DNA of 64,000 nt from Fragum whitleyi (GCA_948146395.1 OX411552.1:4649501-4713500); one strand, 5' to 3'; shown: positions 12,494 to 26,622, counted from the stretch's first letter. The notes: generated by a model from the letters alone, not told the origin. A program made the numbers and translations.

Positions 12494-13168
12494 TACAGTT
12501 AATAACATCGCGAAATTGACAAATTGAGTGAGTTTGGAATGAAATTTAATGTGCGAGAGGAACGAGTTTCGATTTAAATTTAAGGGAGGTAATCCACTCT
12601 ATTTCGTCCAATTATGCTTTATTTATTACCTACAATTAAAAAATCTACGCCCTTCCTTATCTCTTTGTCTTGACATGGCAATAGGGCAATTGAGAATCTA
12701 CACTTACCAATAATATCGTGGAATAATTTCATAAATATCAATGAAATGCTGATCGATTTAAACGTTTTCGACTTGTTTTTAATGATTTTGGAGCGTTTAT
12801 TTATTTCTTTTACTCGAGGATCGAAAGACTCTTATTTCCATCATGGTCCTAACTCAAACTAGATCTTAGCATGCATATTAGAGAGGCAGTGGCTTCCAAC
12901 CACTTTTACCCACATTTACAGCTGGGTGGACTGGGGATCCGTCTGTAAAATACATTACCAGCCTCTGGTGGGGCTCTAACCCACAGCCACCAGATAACGA
13001 GAAGAGCACGCTAAGCACCAGCCAACGAATCAGACATTGTTTGAGTGGTTGGAATGAGTGTTTTGAATGGATGAGTATTTTGAATGAATGAATGGAATGA
13101 CAAGCAAATGATTTAGAATGGTTTTGATTTGATCGAGGTAACTGCCAATTTCACGCTGCTACTAACTG
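12494..13168 (+). mobile_element. MITE family A, interrupted by a SINE
   Basis: Left end TACAGTTAATAACATCGCGA, right end CCAATTTCACGCTGCTACTA ACTG. The copy is longer than usual because a ~215-bp tRNA-headed SINE (12825-13040) sits in its right half. The internal hairpin has been largely lost. Confidence 0.75.
12825..13040 (-). mobile_element. SINE group A, copy 1 (tRNA-derived head at right end)
   Basis: Shares AGAGGCAGTGG, then TTTACAGCTGGGTGGACTGG, with the copies near 42.5 and 54.5 kb. On the minus strand the right end reads like a tRNA with an A box around TGGTGCTTAGCGTGC and a B box GGGTTAGAGCCCC, suggesting a pol III promoter of a tRNA-derived SINE. Confidence 0.75.
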
Positions 13169-13439
13169 ATCAACAAGCATGAAATATGATACGGTGTAAT
13201 TCTGCTCGATTTTGAATTTTAAAGGAGGAAAACGGCTATTCTAGACCAGAAGCTACGTGACCAATACCGCCGCGATGATTACTGTATGTTAATTCAGCTA
13301 CAAATCATTTCCTAGAATTCAATGTGACGTTGTCAATTAGCACGTTCGATTTCTACTATTTAGTAAACATATTTGAGTATTTTCTAATATCATTAAAAGG
13401 TTCGAAGAAATCCATTTTTTAATTCACACGGCCTTAGTG

Positions 13440-13690
13440 TAACAGTTAACAACATCGTGAAATTGGCAAGATAAATGATTTTGGGACGATTTTGGAATGA
13501 AATTGAATGAGCTTGATGAGTTGGTTTGAGTGACATCAAAGTGAGGCAATCCAATATCGCTAATTTTGTTAAGAAGGAACAGAATTATCGATGTTTATTA
13601 CCCCCTTTTATTGAAATATGCATACAAGTTCTATACTAGGCAAAACTTCTAACTCGCATCTTATTTTTCAAATATCTAATTAAATAAACA
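13440..13690 (+). mobile_element. MITE family A, left half only
   Basis: AACAGTTAACAACATCGTGA AATTGGCAAG starts the copy. The hairpin is degraded (ATCGCTAATTTTGTTAAGAA). Similarity fades after ~13690 and no right terminus is seen. Confidence 0.75.
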
Positions 13691-14189
13691 ACCAATCTTA
13701 CTGAATATTCAAATATTGTTACGTAGGCCTCATTCTTGAGATTAATGTGTTTTGTGAATACACTTCGGCCCAATTTTACGTCTGGCTGCTCAGTGACTAT
13801 TTTTACTTAAGAGTTTATTCGGGATTTTTGCTTGTCGACTGCAAAGGCAAATATATTGAAAATTGAAATTATTTAGTACTCCATGTCGCTGATAAACATT
13901 TCAAAGTTTCAATTTACAGAATAACATTGAGAAGTGAAATTTAAAATTACTTCTTTGCGTTCCCGATACTAAAGTCATTCATGTATATTGTGTCCTGCTC
14001 AGTGTAGCTTGAGCAATGAGCCGTTATGAATTTTCAGGCAACAAATTCTTTAACCGATTTGTTTTAACCAATAATTGAGAACTGAATTAAGCTTTTTTGT
14101 TGAAGTGTAAATTCAACACAAAGCTGATTCGAAGAGAGTGCCCTAATATTATCGAATTTTGTTATTAGTCTAGGCTCTTATGTAAAAAT

Positions 14190-14400
14190 ATTGGCTCGAT
14201 CGTGACACGTCGGACGAAAGTGCCAATTTTTGTTTATAGTAAGCTACTATCATAAGATAACTTTTGCACTAGGGGTGCCCGACTTGACTTGTCTAGAAGC
14301 GACATAAGAGCGATTTCAAATTTCGGATAGATGTCTATCCGGATACTCTTCCTTTTTATTTTCAAATTCGAAATTTATCTACCTTAAACGCTTAAACATG
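14190..14400 (+). repeat. Left arm end block of a large inverted arrangement
   Basis: GACGAAAGTG, GGGTGCCCG and the hairpin TTCGGATAGATGTCTATCCG GA occur in the same order as the reverse complement of 20400-20600. Confidence 0.7.
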
Positions 14401-14599
14401 ACACAAAAGTGCCGTTTTTGTCTCAACTTCAATAATTTGATGCCTCACATTAATTGTATTTGTAATTTCAACAGGTGTACGTGTGATTGTTGATCCCTCT
14501 GTTAGTGCGGTGCCTTATGTAATCCCGTAGGATTTTCGTGCTGAAATTGATTTTTTGGGTTTAATTGATTGTTTAGGGGTCAAGCAATCGGAAACTATG

Positions 14600-15395
14600 C
14601 GGGTCCAAATTTTTCGGGTTGGTTCCCCGATTTTATGGGCTCTCAAAGGAGCCCATATGGGCAAAATTGGTATTTTCCTAATACTAGGTTCAGGAAAGGC
14701 ATTTTGTTTTTCTTCTTAAATTTTTTCTTTTAGTTTAACAATGTCTTTAGTGTTAGAACATTTTAGAAAATACAGTAACCCATATTTCAAGAGCTTTTCA
14801 ACTATTTTTGGGCTCTCACAGAGCCCCAAAAAAGCAAATTTGGCTGTTTCCTATTAATGGTATAGGAAAAACATTTTCTTGTTTACAGGTGATTTCTTAA
14901 GCTCTTTTTGATATAAAATGTTTGTTGGCATTGAAATACTTGCAGGTCCATGTTCACTATGATCATTTCAGGATTTTATGGGCTCTGTCGCATAATAGCC
15001 CATGTGAACTGATTTTGGTTCTTTATTGAATAAGGGTAAAAAAAAAAGGTAATTTTCATTGCAGTTTAACCTTTCTTCAAGTACTTTCAGCACGTAATTG
15101 TATTTAAGATAGCTTTGGTGTAATAAACAATGAGCTCATATTTAAAGTCTAACATTCCTTTTGATTGGCTTGCAAAGGATCCCATAGGAGCCGGAAAGTG
15201 AGTTTCCGAAGTTGGGTTTTAAGAACAACGGCACTTCTTATGGTTTTCACGGGTACCAAAATTGGTGTAAATGGTTCTTTATTGGTTGAAACAAAATGTC
15301 GATCGAAATTTTCTTAACCAGCAACGAGATGTTTAATCAATTTAACTGGATCTTAATGAGCCCATATGAACCAACACGGATACTTTGCCTAATAT
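14600..15395 (+). repeat. Tandem array, ~170-190 bp unit, about 5 units
   Basis: Each unit centres on a GGGCTC..GAGCCCATATGGGC-type symmetric motif, at about 14637, 14811, 14979, 15163 and 15351. Units are diverged. The same unit recurs inverted at 17600-18083. Confidence 0.8.
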
Positions 15396-15559
15396 TGGGT
15401 GGGGGAAAATCAATTTCTTGTCTCAAACATTTTATGTGTGACTGTAAGATACAATCTTGATTGTGGTGAGGTGTAAGGTCAAGAAGGAGAATTAAACTAT
15501 TTTTGTCGAATGAGAAAGACAATTTCTTGACAATTTTACTGATGGAGACAATTACTCGA

Positions 15560-15612
15560 TCTGTAAAGTGGTGATCATGAGTGTTCTGACCTTCACGATC
15601 ACTTTACTATAT
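15560..15612. repeat. Hairpin beyond the tandem array
   Basis: GTAAAGTGGTGATCATGA faces TTCACGATCACTTTAC, with a short loop of ~10 bases. Confidence 0.65.
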
Positions 15613-17310
15613 CTTCTTTTCAGTAGCGAGAGTTACTGTCTTTATTGTTTCGTACTGAAATGGTCAAGAGACTCAGTGCAAGAAATGATTATATTTTTCG
15701 ATGAAGCTGTTTCCATGACTTAAAAAGTTCATTAATAAATCGTAGTTTAATGTTTTCGATGTCATGGAGCTATTCTTGTGGGTCTTTTTTAGAATGACAG
15801 GTAAAAAACAATTATTTTTATTCAGTCTTGGCTGAAGAAATTTTCCTTGTCACTGTGCATGTTTCACACATCTTCCAAACCAAAAAAAACGTACTTATCG
15901 TTGGTGATTTCTAAGAAGCTTTTACCTCTTCGCTTGTATGACCAATGAAAACTAGCAGGTCAAAGTCCGTTTCTTTAGATTTGGACGGGCAGAGCCGTTA
16001 CCGGAACAGGGAACTGAAGGAATTTTGCGCTTGAAGAGGTAATAAAAACGTCCGTTCATATCTAATCTAATGTTTGATCCATATTAATTTTCAACCTATA
16101 AAGTGAAAAAAAAACTTAAAGTATATTTTTATTTCTTTGAAGATATATCTACCATAGAAAACTTGCCAAGTATTTTCTTCAACTTATATATGAATCAAGC
16201 AATACTAGAGCAGCCTCGCTTTGCCTTAATGGTCTGCAAGAAAGTCCCTACTCTAGCCATAACAAACCCTCAATACCTACATGCACCCATTGAATAGGGA
16301 AATTATTTGAAGGGCTTTCGTTTGCACTAGGTAGATTGCAAAGTTAAAACAGAAATCAGATGGCCATGCCCAATAGTGTTCTTTACCAAATATGCATTTT
16401 CCGAGGCAGCAAGATGTAATTCAAATCAGCAAGATTACATGTCCACAGATTACTGTTATTTTGGTGGTAATTGTGCCTGTTCATCATTTAAGTATCCTAT
16501 ACTGTCCAGATTCATTAAACGCCTGTAATTTAAAAGACATCCAATATCGTGCATTTCATTAAAATGACGAATTCCTTTGATGTGGTCTCGTCCTTGATGT
16601 TTCTTTTATAGACAAAAATGCACCTGTTTAGAGATTATAACATGTCATAACGAGTTGAATAATAAAGTTGTTGTAAATGATATGAATTTTTGGTAACTGA
16701 TTTCTAAGAAAAATAAACAAATTAGATAAAATATAATATTACTATATATGTTACAAGAATTTGTTTGTAATAAGCGTTGCGAACCATATGCATGCGTCTA
16801 AGTATCACATCTTTTAATTGATTTTTAGGAAGATTCACTATTTGTTTTAAAATATGCAGCAAATTTTATCAGAACAGATGAGATATATACTTATACTCAT
16901 TTCCATAAGAGTGTCTGTGAGTAGCGACATGTAGTTACCTGATGCAGGCGTTTTTCCTGCGAATGCTTCAGAATGTTTATAAGTATGGCAATCCGTAAGG
17001 GCTCAATAATCTGCAAGTGTAAACCTTGTATCAACCGTAATTGTGTGTCTTTCGATTGAAATTTCAAAGGAAGAGAGCTGATGCACACACCAATAACTCT
17101 TACTCAAATCTTTTTGTTTGATAGTTCTAAATTCATACGCACAAGCGAACTATGCATTATATAGAGTTAAATCGAGACGTTAAAGGGCAGTAAAGACAAT
17201 TTGAAACAGAGTAAAGCGGACAACACCCCCACCCACCCACACCCCCACACCCCACCCACACCCAAACACACATACTTCTCTTATGGGCTTCATTTAGCAC
17301 CAAAGCATCG
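15613..17310. other. Unrecognised interior between the two tandem arrays
   Basis: No convincing frame or repeat. If the two arrays belong to one large element, this would be its middle. Otherwise it is ordinary intergenic DNA. Confidence 0.45.
17223..17275 (+). repeat. CCCAC-rich simple repeat
   Basis: Repeats of CACCC and CCCACAC on an otherwise AT-rich background, directly before a MITE A copy. Confidence 0.9.
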
Positions 17311-17550
17311 AGTACAATTATGAACATCGTGAAATTGAAAGATATTCCTAACAAAATCATTCACTCAGCGCTCAATTCATTCAATCTCAAAATATTTAAA
17401 GGTAGGTAAAGGATATTTTGAACGCAATTGGCGATTTCATGTTACCTCCCTTACAAGCCATTCAAAGCACGCTCCTCCCACTCATTCAATTTTGTTTTGA
17501 TATAATTCCACAATCATTCACTTTGTCAATTTCACTATGGTTTTACTGTA
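17311..17550 (-). mobile_element. MITE family A, internally deleted (~240 bp)
   Basis: Left AACATCGTGAAATTGAAAG and right TTTGTCAATTTCACTATGG flank a short interior that keeps AGGTAGG..TTACCTCCC but lacks most of the middle. Confidence 0.7.
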
Positions 17551-17599
17551 TGGTTTTGAAAATTTGATTCATAAACTTTTGTACCATTTGTAATACAAG

Positions 17600-18083
17600 T
17601 TGGCATCATAAAGAGGGCCATTTTTTTCAAAAATCGCAAGTTTGGAAAACTCCTTAATCTGTCCATATGGGCTCATTTTAAAGCCAATCAAAAGGATATC
17701 AGTAGTTAAAAATTGAAAAATTAAATACATCAACACTAACCAATGCTAAGTATTAAACGTAATTTGAAAAGAAAAATCAAAGGAATGTCATTTTTGGTGA
17801 ATCTTATTTAAGGAAACACCGCAATCGGCTCATATGGGCTATTATGAGAGCCCACACACATTCTAAAATGACCCTAGAGAACATGGACATGTAAGTTTTT
17901 CAACGCTAACCTACACTTAATACCAAACAGGGCTTAAGAAATCATCTCGAAACAAACAAGGTTTTCTCCCTTAACCTTCTTATATAAAAAACACTAAAAT
18001 TGCTATTTAGGGCTCTGTGAGAGCCCAAAAAAGGGTGAAATAACCTTTAAAAACATGGATTTTTGTAATTTTTCAAACTCCAG
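17600..18083 (-). repeat. Tandem array in inverted orientation, at least 3 units, runs into the gap
   Basis: CCATATGGGCTCATTTTAAA, GGCTCATATGGGCTATTATG AGAGCCC and TTAGGGCTCTGTGAGAGCCC mark units ~180 bp apart. They are the reverse complement of the 14.6-15.4 kb units. The array is cut by the N run. Confidence 0.8.
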
Positions 18084-18283
18084 NNNNNNNNNNNNNNNNN
18101 NNNNNNNNNNNNNNNNNNNNNNNNNNNNNNNNNNNNNNNNNNNNNNNNNNNNNNNNNNNNNNNNNNNNNNNNNNNNNNNNNNNNNNNNNNNNNNNNNNNN
18201 NNNNNNNNNNNNNNNNNNNNNNNNNNNNNNNNNNNNNNNNNNNNNNNNNNNNNNNNNNNNNNNNNNNNNNNNNNNNNNNNNNN
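18084..18283. other. Assembly gap, 200 N
   Basis: Exactly 200 undetermined bases, the usual placeholder for a gap of unknown size. It falls inside a tandem array and near a CT microsatellite, so real length and content may differ greatly. Confidence 0.99.
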
Positions 18284-18346
18284 GTTAGATTATTCAATTT
18301 AAAAGAATGTGTGTAGAAAATATATAAATGAGAATAATGAAACATG

Positions 18347-20069
<1,723 letters not shown>

Positions 20070-20190
20070 TAAATTGTTTATGTTCAAAAGGAAGAGTATT
20101 CGGATAACACGTTATCCGAATATTTAATTATCAATATTAAGGTCCAGAGGCTTTTGAAATCGGGCACTCCCAGTGAGAATTCAAGCTGAT
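20070..20190 (-). repeat. Extra copy of the end block of the inverted arrangement
   Basis: GTATTCGGATAACACGTTAT CCGAATA, then AATCGGGCACTCCCAGTG, parallels 20440-20530. Confidence 0.65.
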
Positions 20191-20399
20191 ATTATTCTCT
20201 AAGATTTAGGCTACTTTTCTGTTTCTTTGCATGCCAGGATCTTTTGCATTTCTAATTAATAAAATGCCGAAATGCTGAAAAAACAAAAATAATACATTTG
20301 TCTTAAATATTGAAGGTAATATTAATTTTCCAAAGAATTATGCTTCAAGATTTGAAATTTAATGTAAAATATATGTAAATGTCCTTTTAAGGCAAAATT

Positions 20400-20600
20400 T
20401 AGATCGGAGTTAGACAAAATTGAACATTTCTCGTTTAAAAGGAACAGTATTCGGATAGCACAATATCCGAATATTTAAGCAACGATTTCCAGTCTCATAG
20501 GCACTTAAATCCGGGCACCCTTAGTCCAAAATATTGCTAATTGAACCCTCTATAAATGAACAAAAAATTACACTTTCGTCTGACTTGTCACGATTTTTTA
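20400..20600 (-). repeat. Right arm end block of the inverted arrangement
   Basis: GTATTCGGATAGCACAATAT CCGAATA, CCGGGCACCCTTAGTCC and CACTTTCGTCTGACTTGTCA CGA match 14190-14400 in reverse complement. Confidence 0.7.
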
Positions 20601-21027
20601 CCTAACCGACTCTACTATATCATCTTCACTATATCATCTTCACACACTGAATAAAGTGCTGCGCTCCCGCACAAAAGACAACCATTCGCAATAAAAACTT
20701 ACTGTTGGCTATCCCGAAGATGAAAAGTAAAATTTATGGCCATTTACCAAACATCTGACTCACTTAAAATTTGAAGAAATGTGGAATGAGCTTTATTGAA
20801 CTCCCTTGTTGCTATGCAGTATTCCGCGAAAAATGGGTGAAATATGAATTTTAATTTTTATACTGCGAATGGTTATATGAACGTAGCTCATTGATTGCAA
20901 AATTTCGCTGAACTTTTTTTTGTCATGTTGAGGATAAATAACTTTCGAACACGTGTGCCAAATTTTAGCTTCTAGAGTTATCTTAATTATGATATATATA
21001 TGGAAGTTAGAAGTTTTGGCTAGTATA

Positions 21028-21302
21028 TTTGTTTGTTTGAATGGGTTTTACGCCGCTTTTAACAATTTCGCAGTTATATCGCGGCGGCTGGAGCACCTAA
21101 CAATGGATTCCTGGTCTTTCTTTCACCTGCACTACCATAACACCCTTTCCTAGCCTCCGACTGCTATCTCATATAGGTTTACGATTATCTACCCATTGGT
21201 GAGAGACAAACGTTGGAAAGGATATTTGCCGCTACCGGGGATCGAACCCACGACTTCCAGGTTGGAAGTCTTATGCCTAACCAACTGCGCGATGGTGGCG
21301 GC
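21028..21302 (-). mobile_element. SINE group B, copy 1, with target-site duplication
   Basis: GGCTAGTATA is duplicated at 21018-21027 and 21303-21312. Minus-strand head: GCGCAGTTGGTTAGGCATAA (A box), GTGGGTTCGATCCCCGG (B box). The conserved body ends GCGGCGTAAAAC, recalling the 3' domain of mollusc SINEs (MetaSINE-like by memory). Confidence 0.88.
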
Positions 21303-21561
21303 GGCTAGTATATAAATAGCTCTTTATTTCTTCAAGAACCAATCAGACGCTTACATTTTCAATTGTGTCTGTGAAATTGTGATATATATTCTGTTTATAT
21401 TTATTTTGAATGTAGATGTTATTATATCTTTTTCAGTCATTTTGGTGCGTTTAAGTGGTTTGAGTCAGTGTTTGGAATGTATGAATGGTGCGCTTAGTGA
21501 GCGTTTTAATATGGATTTGATAAAGATGAATGTCAATCTCACGATGTTATTTACTGTAGTA
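21303..21561 (+). mobile_element. MITE family A, right half, interrupted by SINE group B
   Basis: TATTTCTTCAAGAACCAATC, then TTTATTTTGAATGTAGATG, then GTCAATCTCACGATG..ACTGTA match the right half of the family. The SINE at 21028-21302 lies at its left edge. Confidence 0.75.
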
Positions 21562-21898
21562 AAAAACTCTAATGTTTTCTGTCTTGTCCATTTTGAAAAG
21601 CAGGAAGAGATAAAAGCCCGTATGATCGTTCTCTGCGCATGCCTGTGACGAGTGACAGCAGACACAAATCGCACGCGCTATCTTTGACGTTAGATAAGTG
21701 CAACAAATGTTCCATTAATTACGGACCTCGGTAATGCACATGGGGATATTTCAGAACGGTTTTTGTAAGATTCTTCCAAAGAAAATATCATGTATTCATG
21801 ATATTTTTGGGTGCTGCTTTATTCCTGTTTTTCAATTCTAGCTCCAATGAATAAGAGTGCTGCAGACTGAGTTGATAGAGTAGGTACATTACATGGTT

Positions 21899-21963
21899 CA
21901 ACATCATTCCCAAATCTCTCCAAAATCATTCAACTTGTCGATTTCACGGTGTCATTAACTGTA
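21899..21963 (-). mobile_element. MITE family A, terminal fragment
   Basis: CCAAAATCATTCAACTTGTC then GATTTCACGGTGTCATTAAC TGTA is the terminal ~65 bp of the family. Confidence 0.7.
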
Positions 21964-21964
21964 G

Positions 21965-22062
21965 TTAAGACTCTGGGTAGACTATGTGGCCGCATAGGCT
22001 GACCAGAGCCTTTGCCTTGGGCTGATATGAAACTGTTGGAAATGTCACGCAGAGGCTCAGAT
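21965..22062. mobile_element. MITE family C, right portion
   Basis: GGCCGCATAGGCTGACCAGA GCC then ACTGTTGGAAATGTCACGCA GAGGCTC matches the inner block and right end. Confidence 0.7.
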
Positions 22063-22599
22063 ATATATGATTTTAACAGTCTTACAGTAGCATTGTAGTA
22101 TAACTGTAATCTAGCAAGTTTCTTTGTATATGTGTGTATGGCAAAACTCGGATTTTTGCAAAATTGACGTCAAAAATAATGTTTTCTAAGCCGATTTATA
22201 ATCTACTACCTTTTAAGCACGAAAATGCTATTTTTTCACCTGAAAAATAACGATATTTCTCTGACTGACATTTTGAAAAAATCCGTGAAACTTACGAGCA
22301 TCGTGACTTTTTCAAAGTAGGGTTGATTCTTTTGTCCACAGGCTTCAAATATTCCATGAATCATTGTTGAATAATTATTTAGTAAAAATCCTCTAGATTG
22401 ATTTGTTTTTATGTGAAAGTAATGATTCAATTCTTTTCGTGTAATTGTGTTGGTAAAAAAATAAACATATATTTACCGATTAGAAGTTAGTTTTAGTTTA
22501 ATTTCAAACAACGCAAATGGCCGATTTCAAAAATGAACTGCTTTATTAGCTATAGTCGATTTTTAAGCGCCTGCTTTTTTATTATTTAGAGTACGTGGA

Positions 22600-22765
22600 T
22601 TTCATTTTAGGGAGGTAAATTTTACAGCTTATTTCATACAATTGGACAAAATTATCAACTATATTTTACCTCCCTTGAACAGCATTCAGAACTCGCTCAT
22701 CACAGTCATTCAATTTCATTAAAAAAATTACCTAACTTGTCAATTTCATGATGTTCCTAACTATA
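22600..22765 (-). mobile_element. MITE family A, terminal third
   Basis: AGGGAGGTAAATTTTACAGC..ACCTCCC retains the outer arms of the hairpin. The end reads CTTGTCAATTTCATGATG then CTAACTATA. Confidence 0.68.
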
Positions 22766-23339
22766 TTTGTATAGATGAATGTTATTAAGGGCGTTTATTA
22801 TCATAAAATTCGACTTTTATTATCATAAAATTCATATGAATGTACGGTACGCTTTCAGGACATATCCAAATCACTATTGATAAAGATAGTTTCCGCAAGT
22901 GGACCATTTGGCCCAATAAATCATTTTGAAAGGGTATATGAATACATCTTAAAAACTTTGACTTGTCGTCAGCAACCTATTGAAATATTTCTGTGGAATG
23001 TGACGCGTTTTTGTTTTAACTTAGTAAATTCCAAATATCTCCTGCAAAATCTTTAAAAAAAAACAACCTTGAGAGCGGTGTTTTGTCGAAGAAGTCATTA
23101 AAGTCAAGCTACTTCCTTTGTTTAACAAGTCGAATATATCAAATATCTATTTATCTTGCAATCAGCCTGTATGTAGAGACGCTAACAATGGGTCAATAAA
23201 ACAACTGTTTGATGCACATATTTGATATAGACATATGATAAGCCACAACAAAGGGGTGTCAGATTGAGCCACTCGCCGGACAAGCCTTGTAGAGTTGATC
23301 AAATCTGATTGGACCAGCAGGTGTGCAACTGACTAGTGT

Positions 23340-23413
23340 GCTCGATAGCTCAGCAGAAAAAAGTTGTAACTGCCTATATGTTTATAGGCAGTTACTACTA
23401 TTTCACGCTGAGC
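23340..23413. repeat. Palindrome (~74 bp) with a second half-copy at 26463-26508
   Basis: GTAACTGCCTATATG..TTTATAGGCAGTTAC is flanked by GCTCAGC and GCTGAGC. At 26463-26508 the half CATATAGGCAGTAACAACTG TTTCGCGCTGAGC recurs. Confidence 0.75.
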
Positions 23414-23620
23414 ATTCACGTTGAACATGTATGTGGTAATATGGTCTGATGGGTGATTGGGTGGTCGCGCTTTTATACCCCTTAACGGCATTCGGAACAT
23501 CGCCCGGACATTTCCGTAAAATGTACAAAAGTACCTCGGACGTAAGTGTAGTAATTTTGGATATTTTGAAGAAAAACTTATTTTGTTTAATCTTCCCGAT
23601 CGTCTGTGGAGATATTTTGA

Positions 23621-23681
23621 GCATATTATAATTTGATGACAAAAAGAAATGTGTGTTTTTCATCAAATTATAATATACCCA
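23621..23681. repeat. AT-rich hairpin (~60 bp)
   Basis: GCATATTATAATTTGATGAC faces TTTTTCATCAAATTATAATA across a short loop. Confidence 0.75.
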
Positions 23682-25078
23682 TTTTTTTTCTTTCGTTGAA
23701 ATTGTTTTATGCAACGTCATGCGAAGGCAATGGTTGTTGCCTGTGACGTCATGTAAACCCGCGTGCGAAATGAATCGTTTTTGTGTCTACACCCTTATTA
23801 TTCCCGACGTCTATTCCGTAGAATTACCGAGGGTTCCCGATAAACTTATCGGTACACGAAATATCAAATTAGTCAAACATAAATACGGCAATGCATACCA
23901 ACATGTAATGAAGGAAATAAGGATCATAGAAAACTTGAAGATCTCTTGTGCAAGAATATATAATTATACATCATCCAAAGTCATTCATAATAATTTAAGA
24001 ATCACCCATGAATAGACGAATAAATACTTCAGAGTTGTGCACTCTATCGATTGCATTGGCTCTTTGAAAAAGTGCACCTGAAGTAACCGTGTGTGAACAG
24101 CCGACCTGCAATTGTGTTGTAAAATTGTGTTAAAAAGTATGGCATAAAACTATGTTGACTTAATAAACCAAACTTTTAATTTTAGTCTTAAACTTTTAAC
24201 AGTAAGTTTTTACTGTACAGTTAATGGAGGCATGAAAATATTAGCTGATAACATTTATTTATCAATCCGTTTCGTTAATCTATAAAAAGAGACTAGCCTT
24301 TTAGTTACATATATCTATAAAATCAAGAAACGCTCTCTCATTCTCTTATATGAATTTTTTTTTATCATACATGTAAGGCATGAGTCAAAAGACAAATTAC
24401 AGTGTATCATTTCTTTGATCCTTGTCGATTTAAGAAACTGGACGAACATGTATTAATTAGTCAAACGTTTACGGACTTGGTACTGAGTGATTATTTTGTC
24501 ATCACGATAATTGATATTTGATCTCTATCTGATAAGATACTCGGTCAGGGGGATTGTGAAACAGGTCTGTTATGATGTCATCAAAGTAGTTTGTAACCTG
24601 GTGGTCACAGGCCCCATGTGGAATTGTGAAGGATAAACGAACATTCAGTAAGGGGACACATGATCCGCCTTCTTGGTTCTATACCAGGGCAACTGTTGAA
24701 CTGCGAACGATAGATTTATAAACAATCGAAAAAAGCTATTTCGAACATTGAGTAATGTGACGCTTTCGTGTTTTTACATGTATAATGCATGGTGAAATTG
24801 TTAATATTTTCAAAGCCATAAATTTTGTAAAGTAAATAAACTAAAAATACGTGTATATCTAATTATCCGTATGTGTGTGTATATTAATTTCGTAGAAAAG
24901 CTATAATGATGCTATTTTACAACTATGTACATATATACAAAAGACATAGTCGTTATTTTTTTATTATTAATAGACAATCGAAATACCTCTGGAAAAAAGG
25001 GTTAATGTTGGTTGTTCTTATTTTTTATGTTTGACTTTATATGATAGATCCTTTCTGGTAGCAAACTAAACTTTATGT
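23682..25078. other. Intergenic, no element recognised
   Basis: Contains a 98-codon frame at 23719-24015 without family motifs. Its codons look random, so I do not call it a gene. Confidence 0.45.
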
Positions 25079-25356
25079 CCTGCTGGATATTGTCCGCGAA
25101 AAGAGATAATGTGGGAAGTGCGAAAAAGTCGAATCGTGTCAGACTGTGGTATCTGCGCAGACTCACTAGGATCGATACTTTTTGCGCATCTCTGATTTTC
25201 TGATTCTAAAATGATCATTCATTCTGCCTTCCTGAACAAAAATTTTAGAAAAGCGACATCTAGTTGACCTATGCTGTACCCTATATCGTTTTCAAATATC
25301 TATTTTACACATATTCAAGATGGCCCCTTTTCGCATGACGGTTTACATATTGGTCC
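25079..25356. mobile_element. MITE family D, copy
   Basis: GTCCGCGAAAAGAGATAATG, GGATCGATACTTTTTGCGC and the right end AAGATGGCCCCTTTTCGCAT GACGG correspond block by block to 52418-52684. Confidence 0.72.
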
Positions 25357-25494
25357 GTTAAAAGCTTGTGCAGAATGACGTTCATTCGGTTGATAATTGG
25401 GATGGATGGCCTTGTCGCGGGTCAGTAACATTACCGCAATTGAGATCCGTAAATTATGTTAAGAGTAAACGTCATCATTTTTTTGTGTGTGATT

Positions 25495-25625
25495 TTATGT
25501 GGTCCGTCAGGCGAAAAGGGAATTATCCAAGCAGTGTGTCAAATGGAGATCCTAGTAAAAATGCTTGGACGGCGCCTTTGGCTGACCTTCTGAAACTAAG
25601 ATTATGATTATACCTTCTAGTAACT
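25495..25625. mobile_element. MITE family D, left half
   Basis: GTGGTCCGTCAGGCGAAAAG GG, then GGACGGCGCCTTTGGCTGAC C and ATACCTTCTAG match the left half. A 79-codon open frame over it is incidental. Confidence 0.6.
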
Positions 25626-25654
25626 GAAGACTTGGAACTTATCACATTTTCAAA

Positions 25655-25970
25655 TATGTGGCCCGTCACCCGAAAAGGGACCGTCTGAGTAGAGCTTTAA
25701 GTGTCGATCATAGTTAGACAGTGCTGATCGCGAAGACTGGCTAGGGTCGAAACTTTTCGCACCTTGCTTATTTTCTGAATCTAAAGTGATCAACTTACCT
25801 TACTATGAAATAATTTTGGAATGCGACATCTGATTGAGCTACACTGGACCAAATTTATTTTTCAAATGTTACATTTAGGGTTACCAGGTGGTTCCTTTCC
25901 GCGCGATGGGTCACATATTCATTGTACAGAGTTTTCAGATGGTCCCTTTTTACCCGACGAGTGATATATA
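25655..25970. mobile_element. MITE family D, copy plus an extra terminus
   Basis: Left GTGGCCCGTCACCCGAAAAG GGACC, right GGTGGTTCCTTTCCGCGCGA TGGGTCAC (to ~25919). A second right-end-like piece, CAGATGGTCCCTTTTTACCC GACG, follows to ~25970. Confidence 0.75.
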
Positions 25971-26332
25971 GTTTTATGATTTAAGGACATTTTCAAATCT
26001 ATTACAAGCACATAATCATTATACATCCTGGCTTAATCTGCTCTCTGCACTTTACCGGAATTGCTCCACGTGAGTCAAGCGCGTGTTCCGACAGCAGCCC
26101 AGCGGGAGTCATACTGAAAGTGTTTTCACAACAGATAGTAAACTACTGTGTAATGCATCCTTTGGAATTACCTTATCTGTATTCTGATGTGAAAACCAGG
26201 TGTTTAGAGATGTCTGTCAATGATTCTATGGCTTATCAGTTATACTGGGAAAGATAGACAAACAGTGGATATGACTTTATAGCATTGTTGTTGTCGCTGA
26301 ATCATCCACTCAAAGCAATTCGTCATGAGGAG

Positions 26333-26461
26333 ATGATTGTTCTGATAAGAAATGAAGGTTCGCTAGGATTCAAGGAGTCCCCAATCTCCCTTATAAATGC
26401 CCCGCGTTCAGGACGATTGTTCTGATAAGAAATAAACGTTCGCTAGGATTCAAGGAGTCCT
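26333..26461 (+). repeat. Local duplication, 79-bp offset
   Basis: GATTGTTCTGATAAGAAAT then GTTCGCTAGGATTCAAGGAG TCC occurs at 26333 and again at 26412. Confidence 0.88.
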
Positions 26462-26514
26462 CCTCCTAAACATATAGGCAGTAACAACTGTTTCGCGCTG
26501 AGCTATCGATATGC

Positions 26515-26622
26515 GTTGCGTTCAGGACGCTTAAACTTTTTTGGACTGTTTAAATTGTATCCAACTTTGCATGTACGTGTACAAAACGAAGTTGCATATT
26601 TCAAACGTTTCGCAGGGCTGGT
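26515..26622. mobile_element. MITE family B, diverged
   Basis: GCGTTCAGGACG, then CTTTGCATGTACGTGTACAA and GTTTCGCAGGGCTGG keep both ends and the centre, but the arms no longer pair well. Confidence 0.6.

Noticed and set aside
23403..24015. Frames of 98-105 codons around a hairpin
   Set aside because: They overlap on opposite strands, one crosses an AT-rich palindrome, and neither has a recognisable motif or splice context.
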